From the NCBI GenBank assembly GCA_028023455.1, contig JAQFVV010000205.1, positions 1,035,353-1,099,352 on the forward strand: 64,000 bases of DNA, read 5' to 3'. A program made the position numbers and the translations under genes. This document shows, in pieces, positions 22,852 to 33,482 of this stretch. Every line of letters begins with the position of its first letter. Position 1 is the stretch's first letter. The notes below the pieces were generated by a model that did not search any database, had not been told where the DNA came from, and worked only from the letters and a program-made list of their open reading frames with translations. Source of the DNA: Epiperipatus broadwayi (Eukaryota > Onychophora > Udeonychophora > Euonychophora > Peripatidae).

Positions 22852-23264
22852 ACCTAGACTTAATATTTTAAAATGCATGTCTAAAACTGATAGTTCAGAG
22901 TGCATACCTATAGTTAATGGAGAATCTTTTGTAAAATGGAATATAAATACCTCAAATTCTCCATGAAATAGTATATTTTTTTCTTTGATGTTTGCAAAAA
23001 CATAACTAAATGCCTATTCATATTATATTAAGCTCAATTCCAAAAGCAGCTAGAAAACTAACTACCTACTAAGGTTAACTATAGTCATATAATTCAATAG
23101 TTATTTCTGGGTAATTTTCATTGCTTGATACTTCTTCCATCCTATTTTCAATTCTGACAGTCTAATGAAAAATTTTTGTACTCTTATATTCCATTTAAAA
23201 GTTGTACGTAAGATTTAAAATACCAGGCACTCTTAAACCTGGAGCCTAATTGTAAATATAGGGA

Positions 23265-23345
23265 ATTTGAACTCAGACTTTCAAGCCACTTCACTATCCA
23301 CTCTATCTCATACTACTGATACACATGATCACACATATGCAGAAA
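23265..23345 (-). repeat. Family A fragment (tRNA-like part)
   Basis: The minus strand carries AGTTCAAATTCCC (B-box-like, near 23277-23265) and an A-box-like segment, as in the array at 33483-34010. The ribozyme part is missing. Confidence 0.5.
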
Positions 23346-23384
23346 AGTTCTATATAAATGTAATTCTTAAAATTTTGATAAAGC

Positions 23385-23640
23385 CCCATATAGCTATTTG
23401 AGTTGGATAGCTGGGTTTGAAGACATGTAGGTGTCTGAAAATTTCAGATTTTTTTACTCAATAGATAACTTTTAGATAAGTGCTTGGCTTTGGGTTTTTT
23501 TTTTTTTAGATCTAGTGTCTGAACTTACCCTGACACCTCTGTGAGGAGTGCCAAAGCACAAAACCATGGTCAGGGGTTTGGGGGGATTCCTGATCGATAT
23601 TTTAAGTGCTGGCTCAGGCTAAGCATTTATCACAAAGCTT
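23385..23640 (+). mobile_element. Family H element, copy 2
   Basis: Shares with 8500-8793 the CCATATRGYTATTTRAGTT start, the TTTGAAGACAT block, the CTGAAAATTTCAGA palindrome and the ribozyme-like region. A T run (about 23500) interrupts it. The right end differs, so the terminal inverted repeat is not certain here. Confidence 0.6.
23535..23577 (+). ncRNA. Hammerhead-ribozyme-like motif H2
   Basis: Stem I ACCTCT/AGGGGT pairs at six positions (23535-23540 with 23572-23577). Stem II GTGC-CAAA-GCAC is perfect with a canonical G-C closing pair (23548-23559). Stem III CC/GG closes (23564-23569). C17 is 23571. The core reads GTGAGGA (C3 to G) and AAAA (G12 to A). Together with H1 it implies an ancestral CUGAGGA...GAAA core. 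Confidence 0.65.
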
Positions 23641-23754
23641 GTTGAGGAATTGGCAATCCTCATTGTTTATAACTTACAAGCTTAAGAGAATAGGGTCATG
23701 TGATCTATGACTCTTAATTTGTATTTTATATTTTATCAGATATAAATAATAAAA

Positions 23755-23895
23755 TAAAATAAATATTAAATGGCTTTATTTTTGGGGAATTCATAAGAAA
23801 TTTGTGCCAGAATTGCCAAAACTGGAATCAATTTGAAAATCTTCTACTTAAAGATCTGATGCTCTTATCACTGCACCGAATCAGTAGGACAAAAA
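23755..23895 (-). mobile_element. Family E tRNA-derived SINE (minus)
   Basis: GGCTTTATTTTTGGGGAATTC marks the reversed 3' end. The minus strand then reads a GCCAAAACTGG-type body, a B box near GAATCAATTTG reversed, and an A-box equivalent near 23870-23890 (CTTATCACTGCACCGAATC reversed). Confidence 0.55.
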
Positions 23896-24659
23896 CAAAC
23901 AGGTTTACAGTAATCATGGCTTCCAGACTGTCATTCATCCAAGTACTAATTAATCTTTAAATTGCTTAACTTTGATGGTTGTAATATGCTGGCTTATATT
24001 ATGTCTTCTCAAATAGTTGCATACTTTGTTGGAACATATAATCAGACCCAGTTATAGCAGCTGAGTATTTAGAATTATATTTAAAATTTTAATATGAACA
24101 ACAACCTCAACTGAACTATCATATTCTTCCAAGAGCAGTTATCTGCAGCATATTTCAGAGCCATTTATTGTAATTTTGAGTAATCAATAGATACTAGATG
24201 GCATATAGTTCTGTAAAATTCTCACACCTAGAGGTGATCAGTTTCTGGCTTTTGTCTTCATCGGTAAAGAATAAAATTCAAAAATATATAAAAACTGATC
24301 TGGTGTTGAAACAATATAACTGTGCATGTGAATTAGCCTGGGTTTGAAATATTAGACCTTTAAACTTCAGGTTATTAGACTGAATAGCACAAAAGAGTAA
24401 AAAATAACTACAAGTTGCATAATTCTGTAGTATTAGTTCTATTCTAAATTTCTGTTCTTCACTGACAAAGTCAGAAAAAATTAGTGTGGAGATATGAATT
24501 TGGTGTCATCATATTCTGGTTACTTATGTTTACAATAAATGCCTCTAGAATATGGTAAAGATAACTGATTTTGGAATTGTAAATTTAATGAGCTTTTTAC
24601 ATCCTAGAGTTAGGAAGTTGTTCTGTGACTCTTTGATTTCAGAACTAATATTTTGCTTA

Positions 24660-25060
24660 AGGTTCTATTTTACATGGAACACGCTTGGACGATCAGAAAA
24701 ATAGAAGCTTTAGAGATATGGATTTGGCATACAATAGAATCTGCAACTTTAAAGGATAAGATTTGAAATGTAGAGACATTGATAAGTATTAAATGGGGGG
24801 GGGGGGCATATTTAGTGATAAAGAAAAAAAGTGAGTATAAACTCAATAGTTTAGGAATTATAGAAAATATATTGTAAAGGGTTATGAATCATAAAAGGTA
24901 GGGAGATAGAAAAAAGATTGATAGGTCACTTTAAGAAACTATGTATGGATTTTTGAAGAAAAGAGTGATAGAAGCAATTAGAGAAAATGGTTCTGAAATA
25001 GAATCTTTCTTTTGAAATCATGCATGATGATAATGATGAATAATTGAATGCATTAATCAA
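24660..25060 (+). pseudogene. LINE reverse-transcriptase C-terminal relic
   Basis: Translation contains LEALEMWIWHTIE (about 24708-24746; the family has FE-x-W-x-WRRM), then DKI-x-NVE, then a segment equivalent to IKR-x-RN-x-IGH and, near 24895, MNHKR and a GDRKK-type basic stretch. Stops and a long G run (24796) interrupt. It ends in GATGATAATGATGA, a short-repeat LINE tail. It is related to 28270-29000, which is in the opposite orientation. Confidence 0.5.
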
Positions 25061-25189
25061 GAGTTCATAAGAACCTCATGCATAGAAAGTGTCTGTAGTA
25101 TAATCATCCTGAAAATTTTACACTCTATAGAGTCTGGTGTTCTATTACTGCATAAACAATACAGTGCACACACACACACAAAATATTAG

Positions 25190-25445
25190 AATGGCTTTAT
25201 TGTTCAGCAGTTCGTTATAAATTCTAGAGCTGAAAATAACAATAGCGGAATCAATCTGAGAACCGTACACTCTACTCTATTATCTGTTTTTTTTTTTACC
25301 TCTGCATTAAACCCTACAGTGCAAACAAAAAAATATTGGAATGTCTTTATTGTTCGACAGTTCATTAAAAATTTGAGCGCCGGAAATGCCAATAGTGGAC
25401 TCGATCCTTGGATCCCACATTCAAGAGTCTAACCATCTATCACTA
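25190..25445 (-). mobile_element. Two tandem family E SINE copies (minus)
   Basis: Two copies (about 25190-25290 and 25337-25445) each begin, on the plus strand, with a TTTATTGTTC(A/G)-CAGTTC block. The second copy, read on the minus strand, has an A-box-like GCTAGTGATAGATGG (25431-25417) and a B box GGATCGAGTCCAC (about 25409-25397). A CA repeat lies next to the first (25170-25181). Confidence 0.65.
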
Positions 25446-25449
25446 GCTA

Positions 25450-26455
25450 AAACACACAGGATAATGATAGCGATTTTCTCATATCGTTGTTATATTATTA
25501 CTGATGTTGTTGACAGAAATTCAGTTTTTTAAATTAAAGCTCTTTTGATTCCTTAAAGCAATTTAATCTTTTGTGTTTTAATATTGATTTTTACTTCCCC
25601 TCCCATCTATTTGTCTAATAAAAAAAAATATAGATACAAAAAATTAAATTTAAGCATGATTAATTAGCATAAATGAAAATATATTTTTTTGTTTGTTTTA
25701 TCTCCAAATATAAAAAACGTTGAATAATTCTTTTTTTTTTTTATAAGAAAAAAAAAGATGGTAAAAACGATGTTTATCCTTAATGAATATTATTTAAAAC
25801 TCAATTATATTCTGAACTATTCAAGAATCGCCGTATAATTTATCAACAGCAAATTAGACAAACATAAGAGACCTTATTATAAAGGAACTTAAGATCTCTC
25901 TGCGAAACCAGCTTACATATTTATGACTTCTAAAATGTAAACACCAAATATCTATGGCGGTGATCGAAAAAATAAATACAGACAAAAATTCAGTATATTA
26001 CATAATGTAAGAACATTTAAAGTTGTATCATTTTCCGTAATCATTTTTTATTTATTTCATTACCTATTATATTTATGCAGAGTAAACGTGTCGATTACGC
26101 GTGCATTCGTTTTACCTTGATATCATCGGTTAATTTAATCTAGTCCATAATTGTTTATTAACTCGCCTCCCCCCATCTTGCACGGTTAAGTGTTGCAGTA
26201 GAGGAGCAGATTCTGGAACAAGATTTACAAATTATGCCCATCTCTACTCTTTTTTGTTCTGCAACTTTCAATGAACTCCCAAGCAATAAAAACATGTATC
26301 TATTACTGTTTAAAATGTTTTAGAGAAAAAGCGCAATATAAAGGCATTGGAACTGTTTTATTTATGGGTGTTACTTAAAATTTTAAACATGAAATGGCAA
26401 GATCATACAACCAATCGATATATTGTTTACCTCACTGGATCCATTACTTTACACA
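25450..26455. other. Low-repeat AT-rich stretch
   Basis: No recognised repeat family or gene. There are homopolymer T and A runs (25730-25755) and somewhat more CpG at 25820-26200. Nothing supports an exon. Confidence 0.5.
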
Positions 26456-26461
26456 GAGGCA

Positions 26462-26735
26462 AAACTTTTCATGTAGCGCCATTCAATGCAAGCCAGAGTA
26501 ATCAATGGATGCAGGAAGGTTTGTGAATAAAATTCCTATTTAGTGGCTACTCATCCATTTATCTCCAGACTAGTTTCTAGCTTGTGGCTTTCATCAGTGA
26601 CGAGCTTTGTATCTGAGAGCACTGCACCTAGATCTGGCCTGGGGATATTGGATGAGTAGGCACTAGATAGGAATTTTATGCACAAACCTTCCTGCAACAA
26701 TTGATTACTCAGGCTTGCTCTGAGTAGTGAGCATA
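26462..26735. mobile_element. Family B element, copy B2 (inverted dimer, right arm lacks ribozyme)
   Basis: Left arm (26470-26632, minus sense) is complete with a hammerhead-like motif. Right arm (26635-26735, plus sense) begins at GGCCTGGGGATATTGG, just after the ribozyme cleavage position, and then repeats the unit. The two arms point outward. Confidence 0.75.
26562..26603 (-). ncRNA. Hammerhead-ribozyme-like motif B2
   Basis: Minus strand: stem I TCGTCA (26603-26598) with TGGAGA (26567-26562), one mismatch. Core CTGATGA is at 26597-26591. Stem II is AGC/GCT with a CACAA loop. GAAA is at 26577-26574. Stem III is A-U and C-G. C17 is at 26568. All core bases are present, but the first stem II pair is A-A. 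Confidence 0.65.
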
Positions 26736-26754
26736 AAGAATGGAGATCATATGA

Positions 26755-27300
26755 TGTTTAGTGGATCCGATACTATTGGGCTCATTATTATAAAATCACA
26801 CTTTCATTGGGTTGGACATGCAAAATGAATTAATAATGAAAGTCTTCCTAAAAAGTTGTTGTATGAAGAATTTGAGTATGTTTTTCATGAGAAAGAAATA
26901 TCCTATATACATTCTAAAGAAATGCAAAGTCTGTTGTTTCCATAGGGAAGATGTATAAAAGGATAAAGATACAATTAAATATGGTGTTGAAATATTTCAG
27001 AAAAAAGTTTTGTGCAGAAGAAAATAAATGACAACATTGTAAAATAACAAATAACAGAAAAAGGGACTCGCATGTTTTATATGTGAACATATTTGTATTT
27101 TTTAGATTGGTTTGTACAATTACAACAAAGCTCATAGCTAGAGTAATTTTTCCTATCTCTTCTCTTTTTTGTGACAGAAAAAGGCACTCGCATGTTTTAT
27201 ATGTGAACATATTTGTGTTTTTTTAGATTGGTTTGTACAATTACAACAAAGCTCATAGCTAGAGTAATTTTTCCTATCTCTTCTCTTTTTTGTGTGTGTT
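26755..27300 (+). pseudogene. LINE 3' relic (family F, copy 3) with 120-bp duplication
   Basis: LGWTC near 26807 and SLPKKLLYEEFEY (about 26842-26880) match the RW-x-GH and LPK-x-(I/L)-x-YGEL motifs of LINE C-termini. LACFICEHICIF (about 27066-27100) is the terminal Cys finger followed by IGLYN. The finger region is duplicated in tandem: 27054-27173 and 27174-27293 are near-identical 120-bp copies. Stops occur throughout. Confidence 0.6.
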
Positions 27301-27743
27301 GGAATGGTCACATTTATTTATTAGTAGCTAATTATTATTATTTATTTTTAATAAATATTATAGTCAAATTGATTAGTTTTATTTAGATTGATTATATATT
27401 GACAATTAAGTGTTTGTAAATATTGAATAGGAATTGGGAAAGATTTTAGCCTGAAGATAAATCATTAGATATATATCAAATTGTTATATCTTGATTTACA
27501 ATTAGCAAATTCAGTCTTCCTACAACTTTGACACCATCCATTTCAAATAAATACAGTAATGGTTGTCATTAATTATTTACTAAAGTAAACATTATCTTTA
27601 ATCCTGATATAAACTTTAAGCCTTAGTTAAAGATTAATATTTTGATTTTTTTTTAAATTAAACACACACACACACAAGATTATTCTTTCCCATGTGTAAT
27701 ATCTTTTTAAATATATTAAATAACTTCCATTCTGCCATAAATT

Positions 27744-27832
27744 CCTTTAAAATCATATGAATAAAGATATACAAAATGCATCTTGGTGGTTATTCGCCTT
27801 TTATTGGATCTTTATTCATATGATTTTAAAAG
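27744..27832. repeat. Perfect-looking 24-bp hairpin
   Basis: TTTAAAATCATATGAATAAA at the left and its complement at the right enclose about 45 bp. It could be a small MITE core or hairpin; no target duplication was found. Confidence 0.75.
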
Positions 27833-28070
27833 AATGTATGGTATTGTGGAGATTATTTGATATATTTGTAAATGTATATCAAATATGTCAACTTCAACAT
27901 AAACACTCACCTTTAAAATAAGAATAAAGGCATCTAAAAAAAGGTAAATGATTCCCAAGATACATTTCTGGATGAACTAGCATTCTTCAGTTGACCCATA
28001 TCACAACCTTTCATATCTTTGTTTTGTAGTTATCAATATCAAATTATAGCCTGCATTGTGATGGCAGAAA

Positions 28071-28165
28071 GTCTGACTCCAGAGTAAAAAGTCCATAAAT
28101 TGACACCAGTTTTGGCAATTTGGTGCTCAAACTTCTTATAAACTCCCAAACAATGAAGCCATTCA
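28071..28165 (+). mobile_element. Family E tRNA-derived SINE (plus)
   Basis: Sense orientation: GAAAGTCTGACTCCAGAG, then a B-box-like AATTGACACCAG, then TTTTGGCAATTTGGTGCTC and the AACAATGAAGCC 3' end. It is the complement of the copy at 23755-23895. Confidence 0.55.
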
Positions 28166-28269
28166 ATTATTTTTTATTTAATATCAAATTATTATAATTG
28201 AATATGCAAATATTAAATTTCTTGCTCTCATATATTTGACAACTCAACAGTATTTTGTCCAATAGACAG

Positions 28270-29000
28270 GTCCAGAGAGTAGTCACAACAAAAATTCATC
28301 CATTTTTCCATCTCATTCACTTCCTTTCCCATTTGTTCAATTCCACATAAGTGTTCTCATATCTTAGATCACCCACTAATGTCACCCTCTTCCATTCTTT
28401 CTTTTTATTTTTACTCACCATTCTCCCCAAAACATCTTCCATTAAACTATAATTTCTTCTTAATATATGTCCAATCCAATTTCTCTTTCTCTCTCTGATA
28501 TTCTCAATCTTCTTTCCTCATTTACTCTTTTCAAAACTTCTTCATTTGTTATTTTACTCATCCAACTAACTGGTTTTTTCCATTCTTCTCCATGTCCACA
28601 TCTCAAAGACTTCTAATTGGTTCTGAATTCTATTACTCGATGTTCATGTCTCACAACCATACATTAATACACTACATACATAACTTTTGATTAGTCTCTT
28701 CCTTAATTCTCTTTTTCAAAAGTCCAAAAAATATCCTCTTTCTCTTCACAAATGTCTCTTTTACCAATGCTAGTCTTCCTTTATCTTCATCTTCATTTAT
28801 TCTATCCTGACTCAAACAACTACCCAATTATCTAAATCCCTTCACCTGTTGAACCATGTCATCATGGATTCCAATTTGCAGTCTTTTTGCATCTCTTCCT
28901 ATCAGTAAACACCTAGTCTTTTCAATATTAATCTTCATTCCATATGCCATACATCCTTCTTCTAATTTATTCAACATATTCTGAAGAACTCTCTAGAGAT
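28270..29000 (-). pseudogene. LINE reverse-transcriptase fragment (minus)
   Basis: On the minus strand from 28995 the translation reads LQNMLNKLEEGCMAYGMKIN, then EKTRCLLIGR. This is the GMKIN-x-EKTK signature just after the catalytic domain of RTE-like and related LINE polymerases. Further on come KGR-x-ALVKETFVKRK (about 28765-28720), a damaged YGCE-T motif (about 28650) and an RNWIGH-like stretch (about 28480). At least four stops and frameshifts are visible. The catalytic YADD part is absent, so it is a truncated dead copy. Confidence 0.7.
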
Positions 29001-30345
29001 ATCATATCATGTGATTGTACTTAATAAAATATATTAAACTCGAATTAAGTTGAAAGTTTATGTCTGGGCTTAAAGTGATATGATAATCTCTAGCACAATA
29101 AAGGAATTAGTTATAATCATTAAAGAATTTATTTGAAAGGAATAGTATAAAAACTTGTGAATGTAAGAAAATTGGCACTTTTAGATTAATTTTTTTTAAA
29201 AGATAGATTATCTAATGATTTCATTAATTCAACCTTTACTTTTTACAATTGTAAACATAAATTGGACAGTAATAAACTGTGTTTAATGTTTTGCCACAGC
29301 TATATAAGTAAGAGACAATTCCACTAATAAAAATATAAATATAACAAACATAAGTAGTTCTGAACCATAGATGAGAGTCCAGTAGCATGTAGGAAAATTT
29401 ACTTTTTCAAACTTAGAAGTCAACTTACTAACTAGATATGGAAATAATAATTACTGTAGTATAAATTTTTACTATGCCGCTCTCATTCAAGATAGAGACT
29501 AGTCTCTATTCAACTTTTAACATCTTGTGGAGGGGCATAATTGTAAATATCATATTACTTCTAATATAAGCAGCACTTTTTTCCCCAAATTTTGGACCCC
29601 TAAAATAGGAGTGTGGCTTGATTCATGGGGAAAAATTTTAACATTTTATTTCTGCAGATCTTTGCCTTCCACTATAATTTCCTGTACAGAATATCATGTT
29701 GAATCTTTCTTAATCAATATTTTGGGGGATTAATTTCATAAGTGGCTTTAATTCTCTCTCAAATAGTTACTTTTAACATTATTTTACTGATTTTATCATT
29801 ATTTTTTCAGGAAAACTTTAGCAAATAACCTTTAGAATAGTTTTATAACCAACAAATCAATATAACAATGAGAAAAGAGTCTGCCTCCAAAGACACTGAT
29901 TGGTTGATTGTTGTTCTCTACACTAGAGAATGCGTGTCAAAATTTTGACAGTTCTGATACCTTCCTTTGGATTTTTAAAGTGAAAATGAATGTTTTAGAA
30001 TCTTTTTTTTTACAATTTTAATTTTTTTTCAGAAAATATTTGTAAAAATATAAATTATTTTAGAACATTGACAAAGAACTTATACTTGGTTGCAATTTAA
30101 ATAGCATGAAGATGATGTACCTGATGGAATAGCGAAGATGAGAATTTAAGTTCTAAAAGTTTTAGATATAGAAAGTGAAAGTACCATATTTTTGAAGAAG
30201 ATTTGCAATAAGTTAGTTGAGTTTATTGCATTTATATTAGTTTCCTATTTAAATACATATATGTGACTTAAATTTGGGGGGTTAATTTTTTTTCAAAATT
30301 TTTCAGGCTTAAAATCCTATTGCAGTTTAAATTTGGGGGCAGCTT
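29001..30345. other. AT-rich stretch without recognisable gene
   Basis: No repeat family or coding signature. A 68-codon frame (29527-29733) has no recognisable motif. Confidence 0.5.
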
Positions 30346-30349
30346 GTGT

Positions 30350-30495
30350 TCAAAATGATATGATATATGATCAAAGACATGTGAAAAAGATGATCTCCAA
30401 GACACACATTTCATGCTGAATCAGCACTCATCAGTTGGACCAGATCCCAATTCTTTACACATATCTTTCTCATTGTTCAGTATATAGAGATAGCC
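30350..30495 (-). mobile_element. Family A element, copy e (best hammerhead)
   Basis: The minus strand carries the hammerhead motif followed by GGAGATCATCTTTTTCACAT and a palindromic linker, as at 16600-16855. The tRNA-like segment is lost here. Confidence 0.65.
30392..30446 (-). ncRNA. Hammerhead ribozyme candidate A (copy e), complete core
   Basis: Minus strand 30446 to 30392. Stem I has an outer part GATCT/AGATC and an inner part CCAA/TTGG separated by an asymmetric GGT loop. Core CTGATGA is at 30434-30428. Stem II G-TGCTG-ATT-CAGCA-T is at 30427-30413. GAAA is at 30412-30409. Minimal stem III TGTGTG is at 30408-30403 and the UC cleavage site ends at 30401. All conserved core bases are present. 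Minimal stem III with a stem I internal loop is the form known from Penelope-like elements and animal retrozymes. Confidence 0.8.
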
Positions 30496-31049
30496 GATTA
30501 TTACATTAATAATTTTTATTAGTCATTTATTAAACTAAATATTATTCATTAAATGAATAATCTCTAGTCAAATGAATGGCTTAAGAAATTATTAATATAC
30601 ATATGGAAATGTTTTGAAGTTCATTTCTAAGACATTCTCTTTTCATGTCATCTACTTGAACTTTTAAAAATGACAATTTCACCTTATTCTTAAAATAGTA
30701 CGGTATTAGAAAGATAATAATTCCTCCGCAATATGAGTTTTATTTTTTAAAAAAGAGAATGAGAACTAATTCAAATCTGACAACATATATTAAATAGAAG
30801 TAAAACTAGGAGGACATAAGTTGCTCTCCAAAGCGCTAAACTTTAGTAAATACCCAGTTATTTGTTAATATTAGCTTTTCTTAGGACAACATTTAGGGCA
30901 TATATTTATAAATTACATTTTTATAAAGTAAATATTTTTAGCTGTAAGTGAAAAAACAACAACTTAATATTGATATTATACGAGTTGTGATAAACATTTT
31001 TGCTCAACACCTAGATTATTGATCATTAAGGCTTGTCGTCCAGCTGTAT

Positions 31050-31152
31050 CACCAAAGAGAGAGAGAGAGAGAGAAAAGAGAGAGAGAGGGAAGAGAAAGA
31101 GAGGGGAGAGAGAGGGGGGGGAGAGAGAGCAGGGAGGGAGAGAGAACAAAAA
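31050..31152. repeat. GA-rich microsatellite
   Basis: A roughly 100-bp run of GA, GGA and G tracts. The serine/leucine-rich frame on the opposite strand is a by-product. Confidence 0.95.
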
Positions 31153-31569
31153 AATTGATACACACATACTATGATTTTTTTTTATTTATATCAAAGTATC
31201 CTATAAACGAAAATTGACCATGCATTAAATTATTTTTAATTTTTTTAATTTTACAGATAATTAATTATAAAAATTGGTTGAAAGAATTCATAAAATATAA
31301 TTGAAGTTAATTATTAATTATTAAATTAATGTGCATATGAATAACTTTGTGATATTAAAAATAAGTAGCTTTCAACGGTAACTTTTTTGGAGTTTATAAA
31401 GATTTACCTATTGTAGGTAGCAAAAAAAATATGGTTCAGTAACTTTTACAAATATGTAAAGAATACGGTAGTGATACATCTTCAAAAAAGAAAAGTATAT
31501 TCTTGGTGATGTGAAGAAGAAACCAAGCCTTGTGCTAGTATTTGAGAAAGAATGATCTAGTTATATGCC

Positions 31570-31644
31570 AACTCTAACCTAAGTCTGATTATATAATCTG
31601 ATCGAGATTCAACTCTAACCTAAGTCTGATTACATAATCTGATG
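31570..31644. repeat. 41-bp tandem duplication
   Basis: AACTCTAACCTAAGTCTGAT recurs 41 bp apart with near-identical flanks. Confidence 0.85.
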
Positions 31645-31910
31645 GAAATCCCTTTTTGGTCATGATTTAAGCTTATTAATGATTGGTTTGAATCCTTTTG
31701 TGAGTATTGGTCATATATAGTGAAGCCGCAGACTATTCTGTATCAAAACACATTACTTTATTTGTGTGCTATGCAATAAAAATTGTAAGCAAACATAAAA
31801 TCACTAAAATCTGTAAATTTAATACATTTAATGAGGCACTAGCAACATTTTTTCCATCTCTGAGCACCATACACAATTATATTTGAAAAAGCAAATAATT
31901 AAAATTTGTA

Positions 31911-32378
31911 TTTGCCTGAAGGTTCGTGATGATGGTATATTATGAGATGTGATATGTTGGACTATTTCCATCATTTATAATCCAATAAGTCTTATAAGTT
32001 AACCCAGTGCTGGCAATACACAATGTATGGAAGCCTCTCGTCAAAATTACTATTAGGAAAATTAATATTATGAAAATAAAAATTGAAGGACTCAGGAGGA
32101 TTTGAACAACCCTAATATATAAATATGTCAAATTTCTACTATCTGTTGCCTTTGACAAAATAGCTCAGTTGGTTAGAGCATTTGCCTTAAATTTGATATT
32201 CAAGAATCTAAAGGTACGAAGAGTGGAAAATAATACTACTCAAAATGTGTAATTACTAACCTGTGTTTAATTGTGTGTTATTACTAACAAGTTGTTTGTA
32301 GTTTAAATAAAGTTTAAAATTCTCTATACATTCAACATTCACTCATAGATGATGGAAATCATCCAATATATCACATCT
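31911..32378. mobile_element. Family C hairpin retroposon, copy C1, with 14-bp target duplication
   Basis: AATTAAAATTTGTA flanks both sides (31897-31910 and 32379-32392). Inverted ends: GATGTGATATGTTGGACTAT on the left and its near-complement on the right. The centre contains extra sequence with tRNA-like pieces, including TAGCTCAGTTGGTTAGAGCA (32160-32179), so a SINE seems nested here. The right half matches 60250-60404. Confidence 0.8.
32158..32215 (+). repeat. tRNA-like SINE head nested in C1
   Basis: TAGCTCAGTTGGTTAGAGCA is a near-perfect tRNA D-arm/A box. A matching B box and T arm are not visible, so this is a SINE relic rather than a tRNA gene. Confidence 0.5.
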
Positions 32379-33482
32379 AATTAAAATTTGTAAATGTATT
32401 TTACAATATGTCTCAAAGTGCCATACATGATCATATTTATTAATAATATTTCTTTGGATTATGTTGAAAGCACATGTATTTTATTCCTCCTTTATTATCT
32501 TTTCTGAATTTGGTGTGCAGTATTTTGTGTAATAAAATATTTTCTAAGAATATGGCTAAAAGTTTACAAAATTTTAGAATGTACTAAAAGTTGATACTGA
32601 CTTTAAAATGTCAAAACAATTAAAGAATTTCTAATTTCTTAATAACAAGATTAATATTGCATTCCTATAAGAGGAAAAAAATCACTGAAAAATAAGAATA
32701 TCATCAGAGAGAGTATTTAATAGTGATGTAAACAGACCTTTCAGTATTTACTTCATTTTGTTTTTCCTTATTCTTATTATTTGAGTGAACGAATGAGTGA
32801 ACACACTCAGTATGTGAATGTGACCCCTCAATTCATTATGAATAATTATTATATTATTTTAAAATTTTGTTTTTACTATAATTTTAATTTATATATGTCT
32901 ACTATACATATAAAAAGGCATCTATGTTATATATATATATATATGTGTGTGTGTGTGCTGTAAAGAACTATACACTTCAAGTCAATAACCAATATGTATT
33001 TCATTCTAATCATAGTTTATCAACAAGATGTGTTATTATATGCTACATATGTTTGTACATGGGGGGGGGGGCAGCAAAATATACTGTAGTTCACTATTCC
33101 ACTGAATATATAATAGAACAGTAAAGCATTCATGGTGATAATGAATATTACTAATAACCATGATAAAATGCATAAGCACTTTCAGATGGTTGCATAACCA
33201 TTTCACTGAAAACCTTTTAAATTTATCCATGAAGTTTAAAAGATTTCCAACTAAAAATAGTGATGCAAATAACTGAGAATCTGCATTGTATAATGGTTGT
33301 TAGTTATATTTATCACTAATTTATTGTTTTATTATTATTACATTATTAGATATTCTATTTGATTTATATTTATATAATCACATGCTAACAGTCTATGCTT
33401 ATCTAAACTATGAACTTTCAATTTATTATCAAGGCAATCTCTGTAAATAAAAGATATACACATACATGTATGTAAATAGAAG

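Noticed and set aside
30976-31167. Serine/leucine-rich small protein
   Set aside because: It is the complement of a GA microsatellite.
32160-32230. Functional tRNA gene
   Set aside because: Only the D-arm/A box is good; no T arm or acceptor pairing is visible.
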